The notes under the pieces: generated by a model
The model's input: only the letters and a program-made list of their open reading frames with translations
Told to the model about the DNA's origin: nothing
Database searches by the model: none
Part shown: piece after piece, positions 63,966 through 64,000 of the stretch
Numbering within the stretch: position 1 is the stretch's first letter
Layout: every line of letters begins with the position of its first letter
Translations under genes and position numbers: made by a program
DNA from: Opitutia bacterium
GTDB lineage: Bacteria; Verrucomicrobiota; Verrucomicrobiia; Opitutales; Opitutaceae
Length of the DNA stretch: 64,000 nt
Direction: 5' to 3'
Assembly: GCA_947453695.1 (NCBI GenBank)
Contig: CANGHW010000006.1
Location: forward strand, 37,066 to 101,065

Positions 63966-64000
63966 AACGAAGTTAACGCCCCAGACAGAGGCGAACCAAA

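Overview
This is a GC-rich bacterial chromosome segment. The gene content points to Verrucomicrobiota, most likely Opitutaceae. It has many secreted formylglycine-type sulfatases, paired PSCyt1/DUF1549/DUF1553 and DUF1501 genes (a Planctomycete/Verrucomicrobia hallmark), Opitutaceae-style TonB receptors with a V-x-L-x-A/P-F near the mature N-terminus, Tat-exported sugar enzymes, delta-60 repeat proteins, few Shine-Dalgarno sequences and many 4-base ATGA gene overlaps. The taxonomic call is inference; there is no rRNA in the window.

Layout. 1-20477 is a sulfated-glycan utilisation region. It holds an edge-truncated sulfatase (-), a tightly coupled sulfatase / HGSNAT-like membrane acetyltransferase / sulfamidase-like sulfatase operon, an AraC regulator (-) divergent from a TonB receptor, another sulfatase, an FAD oxidoreductase, a second TonB receptor with a carboxypeptidase-regulatory domain, a cytochrome c/beta-propeller (DUF6797-like) protein, and a signal-less sulfatase overlapping a GPH-type sugar symporter. 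20594-29575 holds two PSD1-type cytochrome/DUF1501 pairs facing each other around a small cupin gene. 29789-33480 is a Tat-exported sugar isomerase/epimerase, a Gfo/Idh/MocA oxidoreductase and an ACS-type MFS carrier. 33608-36840 holds a one-haem unknown protein and a probable secreted glycosidase-like protein with a CBM9-like tail.

36847-43762 (-) is a rhamnoside operon: GH78-like protein, DUF1080 protein, large GH78 alpha-L-rhamnosidase and iduronate-sulfatase-like sulfatase, probably acting on sulfated rhamnose-containing glycans. A 517-bp non-coding stretch, a tRNA-Glu with a clear intrinsic terminator and then a housekeeping block follow: purC, cinA plus a secreted cyanophycinase-like peptidase, and uvrC. 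After these come two tandem paralogous polytopic proteins that I read as divergent STT3/AglB-like (GT-C) oligosaccharyltransferases fused to TPRs. The end of the window has a sialate O-acetylesterase, a roughly 1980-residue delta-60 repeat protein on the minus strand with its own terminator, and a DUF4139 gene whose C-terminus is replaced by unrelated sequence just before the window ends.

How the genes work together (inference): TonB receptors import oligosaccharides; secreted sulfatases, rhamnosidases and esterases trim them; cytochrome/DUF1501 systems may oxidise or anchor in the periplasm; GPH and ACS carriers bring sugars into the cytoplasm. No formylglycine-generating enzyme or anSME is seen, so sulfatase maturation must be encoded elsewhere. 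The most novel element is the pair of STT3-like/TPR proteins at 49199-54234.
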